Shown one piece after another: positions 11,984 through 21,980 of a DNA stretch of 64,000 bases. The first letter of the stretch is position 1. Each line of letters begins with the position of its first letter. A model generated the notes under the pieces. The model had not been told where the DNA came from and made no database searches. It saw only the letters and a program-made list of their open reading frames with translations. The stretch is from NCBI GenBank assembly GCA_036852015.1, contig JAANDG010000269.1:1-64000 (forward strand). The letters run 5' to 3'. Both the position numbers and the translations under genes were made by a program. Source of the stretch: Pelodera strongyloides. Lineage: Eukaryota > Nematoda > Chromadorea > Rhabditida > Rhabditidae.

Positions 11984-12781
11984 CAAGTATCTTTATCTAA
12001 GACTGAATATAACTGTTATATCCCGTTGAGATGCGTTGCACACGAGATGTACGAAAAGTTCACACGTGATATACAAGATCTTAAAAAAAAGCATTCGCCA
12101 CAATAACTGTTCTTCTCCAGGTTGTTGCCCATCGTCTCTCCACCGTTGTCAACGCGTCGCAGATCCTCGTTTTGGATAAAGGACGGATAGCCGAAAGGGG
12201 AACGTGAGTACTTTACTACTTAGTTTTAATTTGGTGACGTGGTTTCATGGTAGGGACAGCCCGACAGACAGCCCAATGGAAAACGTTAGCCGTTACTTAC
12301 TAGTATAATATTTATCTGAGGAATGATTTCCTACGAACACTTAACAAGAGACTAACGCACTTTCGTGTTTGCTTAAGTGCTCACTACGTACGTTTGACTG
12401 ACCGTAGTGATGGAGTCTCGTGCGAACTGTTCGAACAGCAGTTTCTAAAGCGCTTAGCGGTCAGTGTGTCGCAACCTTGTGCTGAAAAATACTTCGGTTG
12501 CTTCATCATGCAGCAAGTAACAGCAGGGCGATGTGCATGCAATAAAACTTACAATTAGTTGTATTCCGATTCAGGTACTTGGAGCTGCCGGCAGTATATG
12601 TTATATCCCAAAAGTTACAACTCTACTAATTTTTTAACATAAGATAAATATTCCATTCAGACACTTGGAGCTGCTGGCCGTGGGTGGATTGTACGCAAAT
12701 ATGTGGAATTCACAGATGGCTGAGAATTCTGGATCTTCTCCCTCAAGTACGGAAATTAACGAAGAGGAGTCGACGGCTTAA
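2183..12781 (+). CDS. ABCB6: ABCB6/HMT-1-like ABC half-transporter, 23 exons, complete
   Basis: This gene encodes a membrane half-transporter: an N-terminal TMD0, a six-helix exporter domain and one ATP-binding domain, expected to dimerise in a membrane. ABCB6/HMT-1 proteins are linked to porphyrin or heavy-metal-conjugate transport; the substrate cannot be read from sequence. I assembled 23 exons with GT-AG borders, total 2391 nt, exactly 797 codons with stop (796 aa; human ABCB6 is about 840). Every exon junction is phase-compatible. The ATG at 2183 is chosen because an in-frame TAA (2174-2176) lies just upstream in the same exon, after an acceptor ending at 2172. A non-coding first exon upstream is therefore likely but not located. 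The family is recognised from the conserved WP-K-...LQLRV segment, the LSLRWHL and DRGTSS loops, DSLLN-ETVKYY, and the NBD motifs. Orthology to ABCB6/HMT-1 rather than the mitochondrial ABCB7/ATM1 group rests on the TMD0. Confidence 0.95.
2446..2503. repeat. palindrome in intron 1 of the ABCB6-like gene
   Basis: The arms TGCCAAAGGGTAGCCATTTG and CAAATGGCAATCCTTTGGCA are near-complementary around a GCGTCGCG centre, so the stretch can fold into a stem of about 24 bp. It may be a small foldback element; no other copy was seen. Confidence 0.6.
3286..3426. mobile_element. foldback MITE, family E, copy 1
   Basis: The ends CCGTATTCACC and GGTGAATACGG are inverted and followed inward by GGGAGCCCTCCCT-like arms. 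It matches the copies at 24108-24250 and 28575-28706 and lies in intron 3 of the ABCB6-like gene, 41 bp before exon 4. Confidence 0.75.
3620..3811 (+). mobile_element. short repeat element, family F, copy 1
   Basis: This 192-bp block (CCATAGGTCAAGAAACATGC at one end, GGGGGGAACCT at the other) recurs in opposite orientation at 22290-22482. Internal runs of CCCCC and GGGGG make both ends able to pair. It lies in intron 4 of the ABCB6-like gene. Confidence 0.75.
3901..4460. mobile_element. 560-bp TIR element enclosing a tRNA-like sequence
   Basis: The left end AGGTGACTCTAGGCCCG is repeated inverted at the right end (CGGGCCTAGAGTCACCT), and GGGCGTGCCC-type motifs recur inside both halves. There is no transposase frame, so it would be a non-autonomous DNA element. 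I see no clear target-site duplication. It fills much of intron 4 of the ABCB6-like gene. Confidence 0.65.
4137..4219 (+). tRNA. degenerate tRNA-Leu-like sequence (probable pseudo-tRNA)
   Basis: The D-arm region TCCGAGTGGTCTAAGGCGCTGG is close to eukaryotic tRNA-Leu, and a B-box GGTTCGATTCC follows at the right distance. The 83-nt span suits a class II tRNA. The ends TGCGTTA and TGGTGCA can pair with three G-T wobbles, but the anticodon stem does not fold convincingly and the T-stem has a mismatch. I call it a pseudo-tRNA or tRNA-derived promoter module rather than a working tRNA. Confidence 0.4.
5561..9718 (+). CDS. ABCB6: ABCB6-like gene, exons 7-16: exporter transmembrane domain
   Basis: Exons 5561-5717, 6263-6346, 6523-6599, 7122-7237, 7561-7682, 8224-8282, 8371-8480, 8922-8998, 9310-9445 and 9655-9718 encode residues 190-523, the six-helix type-IV exporter domain. 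Family hallmarks are visible: FVWPKRS at the entry, [72 protein letters not shown], the [10 protein letters not shown] helix, [20 protein letters not shown], and the [11 protein letters not shown] linker before the ATPase domain. Most junctions have strong donors; exon 9 ends at a weak one (GTTCGC). Intron 7 holds no element I recognise, intron 9 contains a 170-bp palindromic MITE (6855-7024), and intron 14 a CTGTACT-rich stretch. Confidence 0.95.
6855..7024. mobile_element. palindromic TTAA-type MITE, family B, copy 1
   Basis: A 170-bp near-perfect inverted repeat bounded by TTAA. Ends read TTAAAGCGAAA and (T)TCGCTTTAA; arms contain TTTGCATATGATAAGCAAAT and TATGCTAATTTTG. Further copies lie at 30711-30881, 54476-54646 and 56858-57028. 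It sits in intron 9 of the ABCB6-like gene. Confidence 0.9.
7683..8223. other. intron 11 of the ABCB6-like gene
   Basis: A 541-bp intron with moderate GC and no stop-free homologous frame on either strand that I recognise. The middle (about 7950-8190) is richer in CG than the surrounding intron and could be an old repeat, but no second copy was noticed. Confidence 0.5.
9905..12781 (+). CDS. ABCB6: ABCB6-like gene, exons 17-23: nucleotide-binding domain and C-terminus
   Basis: Exons 9905-10048, 10327-10505, 10707-10807, 11313-11425, 11803-11883, 12121-12203 and 12661-12781 encode residues 524-796. Seen in order: A-loop region [10 protein letters not shown], Walker [10 protein letters not shown] (573-580, with A and C where GPSGAGKST is common), Q-loop [10 protein letters not shown], signature [13 protein letters not shown] (677-689), Walker B FIFLDE (697-702) continuing as ATSALDT in the next exon, and the H-loop [10 protein letters not shown] with His733. 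All catalytic residues are present, so an active ATPase is expected. The tail is acidic and ends at TAA 12779-12781. Intron 19 (10808-11312) has a GT-rich microsatellite and a 50-bp direct repeat (10884-10935 and 11098-11150). Intron 21 carries a CT run. Confidence 0.96.
11146..11281. repeat. GT-rich microsatellite in intron 19 of the ABCB6-like gene
   Basis: About 135 bp of interrupted GTGTGT with GGGT interspersions, ending roughly 30 bp before the acceptor of exon 20. Confidence 0.85.
11911..11979. repeat. CT microsatellite in intron 21 of the ABCB6-like gene
   Basis: An uninterrupted CT run of about 38 bp within a CT-rich stretch, just after the donor of exon 21. Confidence 0.85.
12562..12597 (+). 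repeat. duplicated acceptor and start of the last ABCB6-like exon
   Basis: TATTCCGATTCAG followed by GTACTTGGAGCTGCCGG resembles the true acceptor and exon start at 12649-12684 (ATATTCCATTCAG, ACACTTGGAGCTGCTGG). If used as an acceptor it would give a different short tail of about 18 codons before a stop. The true exon is favoured because it continues the NBD ([14 protein letters not shown]) for 40 codons. Confidence 0.6.
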
Positions 12782-13947
12782 CTTTATTGTTAAAGGGGCG
12801 TGACACGTGGTTTCTGAAGAGTGAACCAAGTTGTCGCAATTCTGTACTGTGCGCCTTGGAAGACATTTTATGGATACGTGCTTCGCAAACCATGTGTGAT
12901 ATTTCTTTATTAGTTATTAGAATTTATAATGTGTTTTTATGCGCATCCTGTGGTACTGAGTAGGAGATAGTAGTATTGAATAGCTAGATCGTCGAGCTTT
13001 TCGCCGCGCGGTGCACCGTTTTTGGTGTGTTTTTGCCGCGCGCCCTTGTTAATTTGTTGTGCGGTTCACTCGTGGAGTTTCAACAATGAAAAGCCAATTA
13101 TAGCGTAGTTATAAAGATAGAATATTAATGTAGCTTAACATTTGATTGTTTAATGAACGCGTAGTATAACTACTTTTGTGCATTTTCATTAATAACCTGT
13201 TGGGCCTGATTGTTTGATTTTGAAGATGTTGCTTATAATTTAACTTTGAACTGTGATTTGTATGTACGACTCACAAGGCTTAAATATGATACTTGCAAAT
13301 GGCGCTTAGTATTTGTCCGTGTAGGTTGTTAATGTGTCGAAAGGTTTATGTCACTTTTTGAAAATAGCCCATGATAGAGTAAGATACCAACAATTGATTA
13401 ATTCGTGGCTAACGTCGAAGCCTATTTTGCGGCAGGTTACCAACCTTCGAGCCACGAAAACCGGCCTGAAATGGTGGTCACGAAATGGTGGGCGACCGGT
13501 CGCCAAATGGTCACGGCTGATTATTTGCCTCATAGTTGTTGATTTCCTCTGTTATTTAGTTTTGTGATTGATTTTTCCTTGTTTTTCAGATTTGGTTAAT
13601 ATTTTCCCATAACAGTTTTGTACCGGTGATAACATGCGGAGATGCCCGAGTCCCAGAGATCTGTGTAATTAGCTATTTAGCTCTAATTGTAAATTATATG
13701 ATAGTGAGTTTTTGTTAAAGTTTGACTAACCTTACCCTAGCCTAGCGTTTTGTACTTTGATTTTGATTTGTGTTGTATTCCTTACGTTGTTTATGCTGGA
13801 TCATATTTTTTTTATTTCTCAAAGTGTTATGAATGAACGAGCAATTTTTCTGATTGTGTTGGTTGCCTCATACATCATACAGTTACCGAAAATTGTGTTA
13901 CCCAGCAATTATCGTATAATTGCCAAAAAATTGTCGAACACCAATTG

Positions 13948-14574
13948 ATGGCCTAGGGCCTGAAAATGCCCTACAATTGGCCTAGAATTGCCCTGCAACT
14001 GGCCTGAAAATGCCCTACAATTGGCCTAGAATTGCCCTGCAACCTGGCCTAGGGCCTGAAAATGCCCTACAATTGGCCTAGGGCCTGAAAATGCCCTACA
14101 ATTGGCCTAGGGCCTGAAAATGCCCTACAATTGGCCTAGAATTGGCCTGAAAATGCCCTAGAATTGGCCTGCAACCTGGCCTAGGGCCTGAAAATGCCCT
14201 ACAATTGGCCTAGAATTGGCCTGAAAATGCCCTAGAATTGGCCTAGAATTGCCCTGCAACCTGGCCTAGGGCCTGAAAATGCCCTACAATTGGCCTAGAA
14301 TTGGCCTGAAAATGCCCTAGAATTGGCCTAGAATTGGCCTGAAAATGCCCTGGAATTGGCCTAGAATTGCCCTGCAACCTGGCCTAGGGCCTGAAAATGC
14401 CCTAGAATTGGCCTGAAAATGCCCTAGAATTGGCCTAGAATTGGCCTGCAACCTGGCCTAGGGCCTGAAAATGCCCTACAATTGGCCTAGAATTGGCCTG
14501 AAAATGCCCTAGAATTGGCCTAGAATTGGCCTGCAACCTGGCCTAGGGCCTGAAAATGCCCTACAATTGGCCTG
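13948..14574. repeat. composite minisatellite of GGCCTGAAAATGCCCTA / GGCCTAGAATTG modules
   Basis: About 630 bp built from two or three short modules (GGCCTGAAAATGCCCTACAATT, trimmed variants with GAATT, and GGCCTAGAATTGCCCTGCAA). They are arranged in larger units of roughly 75-130 bp each marked by GCAACCTGGCCTAGGG. The modules are very similar to each other, which suggests recent expansion. It is not coding and lies between two convergent genes. Confidence 0.9.
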
Positions 14575-15954
14575 CGTGTTGTCAACTACCAATTGTCATA
14601 TCACTGTCCAACATTATCAAATAATAGCCCTAGACTTGACATAAAATTTTTATTGCGATGAAAAGAAAACGAACCCGTTATATTGGAAATTCATACATAT
14701 ATAGTACATAATACTTCGTAGAATAGTTTTAAATGGGGTTCGAAGGGGTGCTTTATAAATTTTCGGATAGCGGTTATTTCGCTATAAATATGGTGAACTT
14801 AGTGCGAACTTGAACCTATGGCAAAATAATTGACATGTAAAGGAAATTATGGCCGGAACTAATTCACTATTAATTAATTACCTACTAATAAAGCAGTTTG
14901 TAGTCAGTAGTCAGAAATTCAAATGTAAATCGAAGAGCCTAGTGATAAAGCAAGATTATGAGAAGATAAAACTAAGTCACATGCAATACATAATTTCCTA
15001 ATTAACTGGTGACAATATCTAAACATGTGCAGTCTTCTCGCGTGCCGCACTTATTTGGCAGAAGAAGGGAACGCGGCTCTATTTTGGCGCTAATCTGGCA
15101 ATTATTTGGCGCCCTCCTTTTTAGAAAAAGTGCGACACAGTAGCGAAAACATACTCGGGGAAAAATTACAAACATACTAGTAGCGTGACTCTGCCAAATC
15201 GAATACAAGATAAAAATGAAAGCAACATTCCTTATTAATAAAGCAGTTAGTTTGTCCAGTTACGTGAACCGTTTAGTATTAAATGGCAATGTGGTCAATC
15301 TAGCACACAAAGTATTTGAGCAGCGAGAGTAATCATATAAAAACAATAAAAAAAAACCCGAAATTGAATAACGACTTAGACAACTTACCTGGAAATATAC
15401 AACACGAACAGTAAGGGAAACTTGGCGTGCAAGCCGCGTGCAAACGGCACGCATATTTCATGGGCGGCACACAAAATGCGCGCGGCATAGTTTTGGCACC
15501 CCTTTTTCTCGCCGACATAGCGCCGTTTGCACGCCAAGTTTAACGTTGAGGGAGGGGTAACGCCGATCTATTGAAGGATACTACTTCAATATCTCTGCTT
15601 ACATTGTTTTCGGGGGCGATAATAAAGTTACTACAACGAGAAAAGTAAAAAAAAACAATATCGGTCGCAAATGGTGATTGCTCAAAGGCGTAGAAAGTAG
15701 TTTGCGGAAGTGCGACATAATTCTATTTTTTTTTCGATTAACGAAGAATCTCGGTGAGGTTCTTCCGTTGTATACGTCGCACTTCCTCAGAAAGTCGTAA
15801 CTATACTCGTAAAAAAAATCCCTACGGCATATATGTGCACAACACATAAGGAAAAAGGCATCGACATACAGTAAGCTCGCGCTGAGACTCCTGGACTCCT
15901 ATTTCTTATACTACTCACAATCAAAGCGATTATTTGATTAAAAATTAGAATTGC

Positions 15955-15960
15955 TTTATT
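15955..15960 (-). terminator. candidate polyadenylation signal for DUOXA
   Basis: AATAAA on the minus strand, about 320 nt past the DUOXA stop codon. It is a six-base match in AT-rich DNA, so the support is modest. Confidence 0.35.
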
Positions 15961-16282
15961 CTATGAATTACAACAGTCCAAAATTCTCATCTCGTGCGCA
16001 CTGTATGTCGATTCTCTATGGAGAGTGCTGCCCTTTGGTAAATATCGACAAGCTACACATGACAGCTGAGCTCCGTTTCATCTATATTTCGCTTCCGATA
16101 ACTTTACGCTGAGTTCTTCCTTAGTGACCGGACGCTCTGTGGGTTAAATACGCTAGTAGAGCTAATGTCGGAGGAGGACCTTGATTGAAACGGTCTCAGA
16201 AATCTAATCTACCGTAACCTAGAACTTCTCAATGTGTAATATGACGCCATCTTCATGTCGTATCGTCTCCGGGTCTTGTTCG

Positions 16283-19200
16283 TTAATGGTCATACTGGAT
16301 GGACTCCGTGACAAGTTGTGAACGGAGGTGAACGAACCGCTCCTGAAAAGTTTAAAACGTTATTTGTTAAAGCTTGGACTGTCATTCGTTTAGAGGTGGG
16401 AAACTGTGCAACTTAGCAACTAGAGGTTAGAGTAGTAGTAAGAAGCCGCTGGGTTCGGTTCCAACGCGGACGATATATTTTTTTACGGTCAACATTATCT
16501 TATTCCCTATGAGAAGCCCTAGATTCGGTCTAATAAGCCTATAGGCTTGGGCAGACGCATACACTTAGACTTAGGTTTCTGTTTAGGCTTATTGTTAGGC
16601 GTAGGCTTCACATTCGAGGTTTAACAAGTACCTTGACACTGTTTCCGTGTAACTAGATCGTGAGTGTATCCCACTACTCTGCTTCTCACTGCCTTCTGTA
16701 CTTTCCATCGTTGTTTTACATCGGCGCATCACCTAGAAAAGCTTTTTTTTGAAGCGGCACGACACGTGGTTTTGGAACGTACTGGAGCACAGTCGCATTA
16801 TTATATGCTAAAAGTGACCGTATGTGTCGGAAGTCAATTTGCCGCGTATGTGTAAACCGTTGCAAACCATACGCTAAATAGCTCCATATTTTCATTCACA
16901 TTGGGGAAAAGCATAAATACCATGAAGTAACTGATGACAATAATAAGTAATAAGAAAAATAATGATATTTATTTTACCTCCAGTGAATTGGCCAGGCCCT
17001 CTCCTACGGAGTCTGGATGTGAGTTATCACGTCGCTTGTAAGGGCCCACAGTCTGAAACCAAGAAATTCAATCTCGAGGCACGCAATAGCTGAATAGATA
17101 TACATAAGCAGCATTAGACGTTAATGCGGGGTGGTTTGAAAGTACCAAAAGGGCACAAAAATAGCATTCAACACATGGGAAAAGCATGTTTCACAAACCG
17201 CCTGTAGTACCGCTTTAACTAAGTAAATAACGACATCATAAACACGTACTTCATCCAATGAAGCGTCCAAAAAGGTTGATAGGACGTATATCCTGTAGTG
17301 TTGTAGAATGATCAAAAGCATTCCGAACGACATGGAGAGGATTGCTATAAATTAAAGTTTCTTATATTAATTTTCCGGTTCAACTTAATTTCAATCCAAA
17401 AAATAAATAAATTCGATAAATAAATAAAAATAAATAAATTAATGTAAAAAAGGCACTGTACAATTATAATTACAGCTTTTCGATTTGCTAATGGTCTTAA
17501 ACCATAGTGTGTGCTTGACTACAGTGATTAATTACTTAATTGGTCAAACTTTGAGAGCCTGAGCGTAGCTTAGACTACACTAAGAATGCTTACGGTATAA
17601 TTAGCATAATTACTTACCCTGCGCAATTGTCAGATAAATACACCAGCCAAATTTCATATCCATCACTACGCGGTGTCCGTCCGCACCCACGAAAGCGATG
17701 CTCAGCTCGGTGGGTGAAATTAGAACATAGATGAGTACGGCGCCTGCAGATAAAGGTAATTGTCTAATTGCCAGTCGGCGCACGCCGCCTGAGGCTACTT
17801 ACATGGAAATATGATTGGTTTAGCATGGACATACTTAGATACAAAGCTTCAAACGTATCATAAGAAATTCACATAATAGGAAACAATTGCATATGCATAC
17901 TTCGATATTGAGCTGCGAAACTCTTACGAAATTTGCATTTTCGTAACGCACATCGGTATGCAAATTACGGTACAGTTTCTCTTTTATATAATAAGATGTC
18001 TATTAATGGGTAATTGTTCTTTAATTACCGAAATTTTGGTTACTGTCCGGTTGCATGGCCCAGGTCCGAATCGCTTTGAATAATTATTGTGCAGGATCGA
18101 TGCCTAATGACAGTCTGCTACCTTACTGAGAAGTCTAAACCTTGGCCCAGGCCTAACTCACAGCGTAAGCCTTTACATGCTCAATTTGGAAAGAAGGGTA
18201 CGTAACCATTGGATCAACCAATATCGCTTACCAATAGAAGACAGCCCAGTGCCCAACATACATCGTCCATAGTAGTGAGGCAGGAAAAGAAGGAGCAGAA
18301 TGGCCAGACACCAGAAACCGATAGCGAGCCTAAATAAGTTGGTCGTCAGAGTGAGGATTGTAGTTTATACTCTGACGACACTTCACGCAAACGCCGCGCA
18401 AAAAAACTGCATGGCACGGTGGAATGACGAAGCGCTAGGAAGTGCACACCTTTGGCGCACAATAAGTACAAAACTGCACACCGCCACGCTGTAGCAGATC
18501 CTCTTTTGCGAGATTTTCGAGATTGCGCAAGGGTACACCATTCGAAATAAATAGTAAATGAACACGCACGGCGTGGCTCCAGAAATGAAACAAACTACAG
18601 CACAGAGTACACTACAAGAGCCATAAAGTAATGGTAGGTGTCAAATAGTGTCAAACAACAATCCGGGTGCATATTTATGTTTTCTTTGTAACTTCACGCA
18701 ACACTATGGTAGGTGTCAAATAGTGTCAAACAGCAATCCGAGCGCATATTTATGCTTTCTTATGTACTTCACCTTCACGCAACACTGAGCATAGATGCGC
18801 AGTAAAAGAATCAAAACACAACGCAAAGCAAGCACACCATAATCGCACGTCACACGTATGGTTTTTGGAAAAGTCACACCAAGCCAAAATACAATCTACA
18901 CTGTAGAAAACTTAAACTATACGCCAAACAAACTGCAATTCGAACTTCAAAAGCTTTACACTTCACTCGGAGACTTGTAATTTATAATGTACGTCACACG
19001 CGAAAGATAGAGTGAAGTTCACGATTTTGGATTAGTGATGGGGGGTTTGAGACCAAACTACACTACCCACCTTCATAGCTCTCCGGGGACAAATCTCGGG
19101 AGGGGGATTTACGTAAACCGTTAAACGGTATGTAACTTTCATTATTTAGGGTTGTTTCGGATTCTGAACCGGAGTGTCGGTGCAAAAAAGTCCCTCTAAT

Positions 19201-21929
19201 TCTAGAAAACCTCGTTGTCGGGTTAGAACCTGCTAAGGGATATATACCATTTACGTACGCTTGCGGTCTAATGGCGATTAAAGGCACGAAAATTCTAGGT
19301 TTCTATAAACCCGATATCATTTATCAGAGAGCTGCACAATTACTCTAACCTAAGCTCGGTAGAATAGTATTGTATACAACTGCGCCACTGTTATCAACTA
19401 CCGTATCTAAACAACATAGGTACGAATACTGAAGCAACTGCTCACCAAATCGCGGCATGAGCGTAGTGTCCCGCCACTCTATAGTGCCTGCCCCAGTCGA
19501 ACGCATCCTGATTCAGGGAGAAGTACTCCAGGACCGAGAGCATTGGATACGGTAGACCGTGGAGGTAGGCGCCACGCAACGCGTCCGCCATCGAGGATAC
19601 TGTAATAAGCGCTTTGTGAGATAATTACTGTACAATCAATCAGACAAATAAATGCAACGATGAGTAGAAAAGACAAAACTATAAAGTGAAACGGCCAAGA
19701 AAGGTTACGAGCGTCGCATTGTTAGCTGATATTAGTGAGTGTGAATGTGAAAGCACTGTCAATGGCCACAGTCAGTGAAAACAAATACTTATACTAAATG
19801 ATAGTCGCAAACTTAAAGACACAGTACACGGTAGACATAACAGCCAGTTTTTGAAACGTTTGTTGGACGCTGTATTCCTATGCAAATAACTGATTATATT
19901 AATTTGCGCACAAAATATGATAATGCAGTTGCCCAACATACGTTTCAAAAACCGGCCTTTATAACGCTTTAAGAAATCTATTTTTAAGAAATAGTTACAC
20001 CAACCTCCAGTGATATCGAACTGTTCGTTGTAGAAGAGTTTGGTGAAGTTTGGTTGCTTCATTCGCGTATCGGTGTTCATAACACCGTCAAAGTACTCGT
20101 TGTCTTCTTCGAGGGTTTTCACATCTGAAATTTCTCAATTAGTAAGAATTTAGACCTCAGAAGAGCCGTTCAAGAGGTGTGGCACGTGGTTTTTGAAGTA
20201 AATCGTTTACATCATGCATTATTCACAAGCCAGTATGTCCGGCTTCAGAAATGAACTGGACCCCGGTGCGCAGTTTCTGCGGATTCGGTTGATTTAACCC
20301 GATACACTTTATCTCTTCTATCTTTTAGTTTCCACATAACCAGGCTTACGCAAGACTCCTTTTCTATATCGCTTGTCTATTTGTCTATATCGCTACGCTT
20401 AGTTTCTTTTTCAATTTAAAAAAAAAACTATCTCCGGTAACAATCTGGCATGATTTTCTGTTGATGAGATGCCATAGCGAGATATTCGATCTTAAACTTG
20501 AACCTCACAAAAACAAAGGTGAGAAAATGAGCGAGCGATCGAGAGAATATGGGAATTGGGTGCTTATAGCTTAACGGGTATTGCCCTTAGACTTAGACAG
20601 CTTAACCCCCGCAGAGTACCCCTGTCTACTCACTACGTAATCTCCTTTCTCTCACTCTCTCACATTCGCTTCATCTCTGTCTCTGTATTTCAGTCTCTTA
20701 TCTCTTATCTCTCCCTCTCTTTCTATTTCTCGATGTCTCTCTCCTGCAACCTCACTCTCTCACTCTCATACTCTCAAAATTTTGACGACGTAAACCACTA
20801 CTTACATCTGAGCGTAATGTTGATATGTTGTAGCCCGACGTTGACTCCAAGGTCCGATAACATTCGTTCCCGTGTATGTGCCCTGAATTGCGAGGCTAGA
20901 CGGGCATGGCCTATTGTCCATCCGGGAAACTCCAGGCAGGCTGGAAAAGAAAGTTTTTAAAGAGATGTGACACGTGGTTTGTGAAGCATTCCAGGCACGC
21001 TTGGGAATTTTTAAAGCGGTGTGACACGTGGTTCGTGAAGCCTATGCTGGAGCTGGACAACCACATGTTCCTGTGGTATATCGGAAGATCGGACTGCTAC
21101 ATGAGCATGGGTACCAACATATAGTTCAAATAAGCCACGTACCATACCGCTTTAAATTTGAACCCGTAAGCCGTACTCTAATTCTAAGCTAACTTGCTGT
21201 TTTGAAGGTAGCAATCGCAGTGCTTCAAACATTTGACTTTTATTACTCTGCAAGAGACTCGGTTTTATTACTCTGCAAGCTCAAGAACGCCAAATATTTC
21301 GAAAATTCCCATTTTACGACAAAAGTTAATTTTTACGAGTTCAGAGAAAGAAGTCGCAACATTTGTGAGTCACTTTTGGGACAATTACATCAAATTAGTA
21401 CCGAGCACTCCAGCCTAATTATAAGGTTTATTTTAAGGCTTATTGTAAGGTTTAATTATTGTTTTGTTTATGTATATTCTGTCTATGACATAAAGACGTG
21501 GGTAAACATGTCATCTTATGAACACGATTACAATTGCTTTGTCCATAGTACATTATCTGTTCTGATCAATACTGTCTGATCTGATACGATACGCTTGTAA
21601 GTACGACATGATACTATTTGCCAAACTAAGGTGTAGCTGTGGTGAGATACTGAAAGACTGGGATAGGTATTTCAGAACGGTTCAAAAACGAAAAAAAAAA
21701 CGACCAACTACGATTTGAGAGAAAGATAGTGAGAGAAAGATAGAGAGGGAGAGGGAAAGCGAGAGAGAGAGAGAGTGAAGAGCGGAAGATAAAGGAGGAG
21801 AGAGAGAAAAAGAAAAGAGAAGGAGAAAGAGATCGAGAGATAAGATAAATTCGCGAACAACAAAACTGAAATAAAACACCAATTAAAAAAAGAAGAGCCG
21901 TAAACAAAAATTAAAATTCGGTCATCAAG

Positions 21930-21980
<51 letters not shown>

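Larger units (their letters stand above)
12782..16282. other. convergent intergenic region between ABCB6-like and DUOXA genes
   Basis: This region holds the 3' UTRs of both convergent genes. A decayed CACGTG-type MITE starts at 12790, nine bases after the ABCB6-like stop. A composite tandem repeat fills 13948-14574. A loose inverted repeat (AACTTGGCGTGCAA and TTGCACGCCAAGTT) spans about 15419-15541. No coding exon is supported; the open frames here are short and have no recognisable motif. Confidence 0.6.

Noticed and set aside
20556..20960. 134-aa frame on the plus strand
   Set aside because: It is the reverse of DUOXA exon 3 plus a CT-rich microsatellite.
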